The notes under the pieces: generated by a model | The model's database searches: none | Told to the model about the DNA's origin: nothing | Seen by the model: only the letters and a program-made list of their open reading frames with translations | Program-made: the position numbers and the translations under genes | In this document: positions 62,371 through 64,000 of the stretch, one piece after another | Position numbering within the stretch: position 1 is the stretch's first letter | How the letters are laid out: every line of letters starts with the position of its first letter | Origin: Deltaproteobacteria bacterium | Lineage (GTDB): Bacteria; JAGRBM01; JAHCIT01 | DNA length: 64,000 nucleotides | Reading direction: 5' to 3' | Assembly (NCBI GenBank): GCA_026129095.1 | Contig: JAHCIT010000001.1 | Location: 248,245-312,244 of the forward strand

Positions 62371-64000
62371 ATGCTATCAGGCAGCCCTTCCATCCGCTCG
62401 ATAGAACCCGTTCAGGTCCGTGAACTGACCGGAGTCGGGATCTTCGGACCCCTCGCCCGGGTATTTTTCATAGCCGTTATCCTAGGTGGTTCCTGGCTGA
62501 CTTGGCGGCAACCGGCCGCAGGGCTCGGCCTCGCCTATAGTCCCGTGCTTGCCGGTTATGTCATGGCGGGCATGGCCTCAATCTATTATTTCCTGTGCTT
62601 CGCTGTCCGGACATTCCGGAAAGTCCCGCTATCCCCTCGAGTCGATAACTGGCTTGAATATGTCCAGGCAGCCATCGATTCCGTACTGGTTCTGGCAACC
62701 GTATACATTTCCGGCTCACAGACCACGAGTTGGGTGGTCCTGATCCTGGTACTTGCCGTCTACTATATGACCACGGCCGGCCCCCGGTTTGGAACCGGAC
62801 TGTCGGTATTTCTGGGATTCGCCTATGCGGTCATCGTTTTTCTCGAAAGCCGGCACCTTATTCCTTACGCCCCGATCCACTCACAGCCGGTTTTTCACGA
62901 GTATGTAAGTCTCGCTGTGGTCAATTTCGGGGCGGTCGGCTCGGTGGCTGGCGCCCTGATCATTGGCAACTTCGTAGGATGGGTCACTTTCCGTGCCCTC
63001 CAGCGCACACTGGAAACCGAGGTTCAGGTTTCCCGAAAATACGATGAACTGATCCACGGCATCTCGGACATCATCTGGGAATGCGGCCGTGACCAGAACT
63101 ATACCTTTGTCAGCGAAAGCGCCCGTGCCCTGCTCGGTTATGGGCCAGATGAACTGACCGGACGGAATTTCAGGTCGATCTGCAGCGCCGACGATCTGAC
63201 ACGTGTTGACGCATGGCTCAACGGAGGCAACCCAGAGAAAGGCGGGGTGCTCGACTATAGCGTCGTCGCGCGCGACCTTACACTCCACTGGATTTCAACA
63301 ACAGTCACGCCCATTTTGGATAGCGATGGACGGTTCGTGGGGTTCCGTGGAACCGCCCGCGATGTAACCAATGCGCGTATCGCCGAGGAGCGCCTGAGCC
63401 GGGCCCAGCGTTATGAGGCGGTCGCGGCACTGGCGAGCGGTATCGCCCACGACTTCAACAACCTGTTCAATGCCATCAACGGATTTGCCCAGCTGGAGCG
63501 TTTGAATGCAGCGGACGGCACAGAGCCCGCCGAAAATCTGGACGCCATCATCAAGGCTGCACGCCGGGGAACAGCCCTCACCAGCAATCTGCTCAATCTG
63601 AGCCGTCCCCAGCTTTTTCAGAAAGGGATGGTTAACCCTGCCGAGCTTCTGGAACATACCCGGCAGATCGCCCGGGCCAGCATGGGCGGGCGGATACTCA
63701 TAGACATCGATATCCGCACCCGCCGCCAGATTCTCGGAGATGAAAACCTGCTTTCCACCGTGATTCTGAACCTGTGCCTGAATGCGCGGGATGCCATTGG
63801 CTCCAGGGATGGGCGGATCCTGATGAGCGTCGACGAATCCAGGGATGGACGGCAGGTGATTATTGCGGTTGAGGATAACGGCACCGGTATCCCCCCTGAG
63901 CTGCATGAAAAGATTTTCCTCCCCTTTTACACCACCAAACCGCGCGGTTCCGGAACCGGACTGGGACTGGCCATGGCCCGCAAGATCGTCACCGAGCATG
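62371..64000 (+). CDS. Membrane-bound PAS sensor histidine kinase (3' end outside window)
   Basis: The frame from the ATG at 62371 (or GTG at 62335) is open to the right edge, at least 543 residues. The N-terminus has about five to six membrane segments (62440-63000). A PAS domain follows (Asp-Ile-Ile-Trp-Glu-Cys-Gly ... Gly-Tyr-Gly-Pro-Asp-Glu-Leu-Thr-Gly-Arg), then an H-box of the DFNN type, Ala-Ser-Gly-Ile-Ala-His-Asp-Phe-Asn-Asn-Leu, where His is phosphorylated, and an HATPase domain with N-box Asn-Leu-Cys-Leu-Asn-Ala-Arg-Asp-Ala, Asp-Asn-Gly-Thr-Gly-Ile-Pro and Gly-Ser-Gly-Thr-Gly-Leu-Gly-Leu. A receiver domain may follow outside the window. Divergent from dtd. Confidence 0.9.
   Translation, partial: MLSGSPSIRSIEPVQVRELTGVGIFGPLARVFFIAVILGGSWLTWRQPAAGLGLAYSPVLAGYVMAGMASIYYFLCFAVRTFRKVPLSPRVDNWLEYVQAAIDSVLVLATVYISGSQTTSWVVLILVLAVYYMTTAGPRFGTGLSVFLGFAYAVIVFLESRHLIPYAPIHSQPVFHEYVSLAVVNFGAVGSVAGALIIGNFVGWVTFRALQRTLETEVQVSRKYDELIHGISDIIWECGRDQNYTFVSESARALLGYGPDELTGRNFRSICSADDLTRVDAWLNGGNPEKGGVLDYSVVARDLTLHWISTTVTPILDSDGRFVGFRGTARDVTNARIAEERLSRAQRYEAVAALASGIAHDFNNLFNAINGFAQLERLNAADGTEPAENLDAIIKAARRGTALTSNLLNLSRPQLFQKGMVNPAELLEHTRQIARASMGGRILIDIDIRTRRQILGDENLLSTVILNLCLNARDAIGSRDGRILMSVDESRDGRQVIIAVEDNGTGIPPELHEKIFLPFYTTKPRGSGTGLGLAMARKIVTEH

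Overview
The window reads as chromosomal DNA of a Gram-negative, GC-rich (roughly 60%), diderm bacterium of delta-proteobacterial grade (Myxococcota / Bdellovibrionota / SAR324-like lineages). The inference rests on outer-membrane barrels, a TonB receptor, many lipoboxes, an OmpA-family protein, giant thrombospondin type 3 (TSP3) proteins with a Cys-containing C-terminal sorting-like tail, and a TIGR02147/DUF4423 regulator next to lipoproteins. No rRNA is present, so the lineage is not fixed. There is no phage, insertion sequence or CRISPR array; most of the window is ordinary chromosome with short operons on both strands.

Layout. 0-4 kb: end of an N-acetylmuramoyl-L-alanine amidase, a ferritin-like diiron protein with two small partners, and an AmrS-type radical SAM enzyme. 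4.2-7.1 kb: a leftward operon of a TIGR02147 regulator and two paralogous acidic DUF4382-like lipoproteins, closed by a strong terminator. 7.2-11.4 kb: glyS overlapping ppdK. 11.5-14.3 kb: a small accessory-looking patch (HNH endonuclease, small orphan, alpha/beta hydrolase, DUF6883 + DUF4926). 14.3-27.8 kb: metabolic and housekeeping genes (acyl-CoA dehydrogenase, nitronate monooxygenase, inositol monophosphatase, gshB, TetR, two metallo-beta-lactamase-fold enzymes, thiC behind a TPP riboswitch, BaiN-like flavoprotein, Sua5, a lipoprotein-type acetolactate decarboxylase, a QueD-like protein and queC).

27.9-35.8 kb is the most distinctive part: a 1992-residue secreted protein built almost wholly of Asp-rich calcium-binding TSP3 repeats, containing a four-module block of about 603 residues present twice and ending in a Cys + TM + Arg/Lys tail, followed with a stop/start overlap by a beta-barrel/TSP3/OmpA-like protein. 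Together they look like a calcium-dependent cell-surface structure and its outer-membrane anchor.

36-43 kb: tRNA-Arg, a solitary rpsD, a pentapeptide-repeat lipoprotein behind a sigma-54-like promoter with three upstream repeats, and a redox/envelope group (Baeyer-Villiger-type monooxygenase, Tat-exported cupredoxin-like protein, OprP-type porin, molybdopterin oxidoreductase), several with clear palindromic operator candidates. 43-64 kb: LOG-family protein, a barrel protein, a four-gene leftward operon ending in def, a secreted protein with an ABC-substrate-binding-like C-terminal half, ruvA-ruvB-hisS, an M3 oligopeptidase, a YfiR-like protein convergent with a TonB receptor, an aldehyde dehydrogenase, a DUF1285 protein with dtd, and the start of a PAS histidine kinase that runs off the right edge. 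All functional names come from reading motifs by eye; no database search was run.
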